DNA of 6,816 nucleotides. Source: Oscillospiraceae bacterium. GTDB lineage: Bacteria > Bacillota > Clostridia > Oscillospirales > Acutalibacteraceae. This document shows, piece after piece, positions 6,156 to 6,816 of the stretch (position 1 is the stretch's first letter; the number at the start of each line of letters is the position of its first letter). Position numbers and translations under genes: made by a program. The notes beneath the pieces were generated by a model that saw only the letters and a list, made by a program, of their open reading frames with translations, was not told where the DNA came from and did not search any database. The stretch spans positions 1 through 6,816 of the forward strand of contig JAQXHW010000109.1 in the NCBI GenBank assembly GCA_029007475.1, given 5' to 3'.

Positions 6156-6605
6156 ATGACATTAACTGAAAAAATTGCTTATATCCGCGGCCTTGCAGAG
6201 GGTCTTAAGCTCGACGAAAGCAAGGACGAGGTAAAAGTTCTTAATGCTATTATGGAGCTTTTAGAGGATATGACCGTTGCAGTAGCAGATCTTGAGGATC
6301 TTTACGATGAAATGAGCGAGCAGGTTGACGAAATCGACGAGGACCTTGCTAACCTCGAGGATGATTACTACGAGGATGACTGCGATTGCTGTGACTGTGA
6401 TTGCGATTGTGACGATTGCGACAGCGATTGTGACGACACAGTATACTACGAAGTAACCTGCGGCAAGTGCGGCGAAACTATCTGCCTTGATGAGGATTTA
6501 CTCCTTGAGGGCGAGATTGTTTGTCCCGAGTGCGGCGAAAATCTTGAGTTCGATTTTAGCGGACTTGAGGACGAGTGCTGCTGCCACTGCGAGGATTGCG
6601 AGTAA
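6156..6605 (+). CDS. CD1247-type acidic zinc-ribbon protein with a Cys-Asp-rich tract, function unknown
   Basis: A 149-residue, very acidic protein. Residues 1-40 (MTLTEKIAYIRGLAEGLKLD and the helix after it) match my memory of the 'CD1247 N-terminal domain' family common in Clostridia. Residues about 30-70 form an acidic heptad-like helix, probably coiled coil. Residues 74-94 are made only of Asp (12), Cys (8) and one Ser. Residues 102-126 are a zinc ribbon (C102-GK-C105 and C123-PE-C126) in the style of small RNA-polymerase or transcription-factor ribbons. The C-terminus ends in a second Cys cluster (DECCCHCEDCE). In total there are 18 Cys, all in the second half, with no signal peptide or membrane segment, so it is probably cytoplasmic. 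The ribosome binding site is GTGAGG (6142-6147), 8 nt before the ATG. It follows efp by 17 nt with no terminator between, suggesting cotranscription. The function is not known to me; metal binding is inferred from composition only. Confidence 0.85.
   Translation: MTLTEKIAYIRGLAEGLKLDESKDEVKVLNAIMELLEDMTVAVADLEDLYDEMSEQVDEIDEDLANLEDDYYEDDCDCCDCDCDCDDCDSDCDDTVYYEVTCGKCGETICLDEDLLLEGEIVCPECGENLEFDFSGLEDECCCHCEDCE
6375..6437 (+). repeat. Imperfect GAY-TGY codon repeat encoding the Asp/Cys tract
   Basis: This in-frame stretch is nearly all alternating Asp (GAT/GAC) and Cys (TGC/TGT) codons, a degenerate hexamer repeat of the GATTGC / GATTGT / GACTGT type encoding residues 74-94. The mixed synonymous codons suggest an old or selected tract rather than a fresh perfect expansion, although slippage could still alter its length between strains. 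Confidence 0.75.
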
Positions 6606-6622
6606 TTATAATATCAAGGACA

Positions 6623-6659
6623 ACACCTTCTGTGTATGATACACGGGAGGTGTTTTTTT
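6623..6659 (+). terminator. Strong Rho-independent terminator closing the efp unit
   Basis: Bases 6623-6653 fold as a 14-bp hairpin with a 3-nt loop. The outer stem is ACACCT with AGGTGT, the inner stem is GTGTA with TACAC, and between them are a C-G pair and two G-U pairs. A run of seven T (6653-6659) follows. The hairpin lies 18 nt after the zinc-ribbon gene stop. Its 3' strand contains the GGGAGG ribosome binding site of the next gene. Confidence 0.93.
6645..6650 (+). promoter_or_regulatory. Ribosome binding site embedded in the terminator hairpin
   Basis: GGGAGG lies 7 nt before the TTG at 6658, an ideal spacing. The same bases pair with the opposite hairpin strand (ACCTTCT, 6625-6631), so the site would be hidden when the hairpin forms. 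Confidence 0.65.
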
Positions 6660-6816
6660 GTATTATTCTAAGAAAAGCAAGAGAAAATCTCTGCTTATCA
6701 AGCTGTCGATACTGTTACTTGTTTTGTTTATCGCCGTTTTTTGTTTGTTTGAGTTTAAGGCGCGGGAGCTAATCCGGAATCTTGTTGATAACGAGCTTGA
6801 AATTCAGGCTATGTCA
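6658..6816 (+). CDS. Membrane-anchored protein, N-terminal part, possibly sporulation protein YunB (partial)
   Basis: The frame is open from TTG 6658 to the window end, 53 codons without a stop. The peptide starts MYYSKKSKRKSLLIK, so it has a basic cytoplasmic N-terminus (six Lys/Arg between residues 5 and 10). One hydrophobic segment of about 20 residues follows (about 12-31, LSILLLVLFIAVFCLF), then KARELIRNLVDNELEIQAMS. This is the layout of a signal-anchored, type II membrane protein. A single N-terminal anchor followed by a helix with spaced Ala/Glu recalls the start of YunB, a sporulation protein made in the B. subtilis mother cell, but the visible part is too short to be sure. The TTG is the only usable start: an in-frame TGA lies at 6637-6639, and the ribosome binding site spacing is ideal. 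Because the site sits in the preceding terminator, expression must depend on read-through or on a promoter just upstream of the hairpin. Confidence 0.6.
   Translation, partial: MYYSKKSKRKSLLIKLSILLLVLFIAVFCLFEFKARELIRNLVDNELEIQAMS

Noticed and set aside
6607..6612. TATAAT just after the zinc-ribbon stop as a promoter for the last gene
   Set aside because: No credible -35 box lies 16-19 nt upstream and no clear sigma-E or sigma-G pattern is visible. It could still matter for the truncated gene, but the sequence alone does not support it.
6575..6772. Plus-strand 65-codon frame across the end of the zinc-ribbon gene and the terminator
   Set aside because: It would read through the terminator hairpin and overlap two better frames. 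Its Cys/Leu-rich product looks like an out-of-frame translation.

Overview
The window looks like a piece of chromosome from a Gram-positive, spore-forming Firmicute of class Clostridia, probably an Oscillospiraceae/Ruminococcaceae-type gut anaerobe. The reasons are: (i) the run yhbY-nadD-yqeK-rsfS-leuS, the Firmicutes 'yqe' cluster joined to leuS as in many Clostridia; (ii) an M24 Xaa-Pro peptidase followed directly by efp, a common Firmicutes pair; (iii) a CD1247-type zinc-ribbon protein after efp; (iv) strong purine-rich ribosome binding sites, near-consensus sigma-A promoters and some TTG starts; (v) at the right edge, a membrane-anchored N-terminus resembling the sporulation protein YunB. 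GC content is moderate by eye. All genes are on the + strand and coding density is high.

Layout. 1-88 is the C-terminal end of a YhbY/CRS1 RNA-binding protein. It overlaps nadD (85-699, NAD synthesis) by 4 nt. nadD in turn overlaps yqeK (680-1255, HD-domain Ap4A hydrolase) by 20 nt. rsfS (1271-1633, ribosome silencing factor) and leuS (1663-4074, leucyl-tRNA synthetase, TTG start) follow with gaps of 15 and 29 nt, so these five genes look like one transcript whose promoter lies left of the window. After leuS, a consensus promoter (4115-4143) drives rpsU (4191-4367, ribosomal protein S21), which ends in a hairpin-plus-U-tract terminator (4375-4406). The Xaa-Pro peptidase gene (4429-5493) starts so close behind that terminator that it has no room for its own promoter there. 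A second consensus promoter, four bases after the peptidase stop codon, drives efp (5581-6138, elongation factor P) and probably the Cys/Asp-rich zinc-ribbon gene (6156-6605). A strong 14-bp terminator hairpin (6623-6659) closes this unit. The last, truncated gene uses a Shine-Dalgarno sequence buried in that hairpin and a TTG start at the end of its U-tract.

The genes are mostly housekeeping: ribosome assembly and silencing (YhbY, RsfS, S21), tRNA charging (LeuS), rescue of polyproline-stalled ribosomes (EF-P) next to a prolyl-peptide hydrolase, and nucleotide metabolism (NadD, YqeK). I see no mobile element, CRISPR array, tRNA, rRNA or defence system, and no convincing new multi-gene system. 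The points most worth a second look are the Cys-Asp tract in the CD1247-like protein and the terminator/ribosome-binding-site overlap before the last gene.
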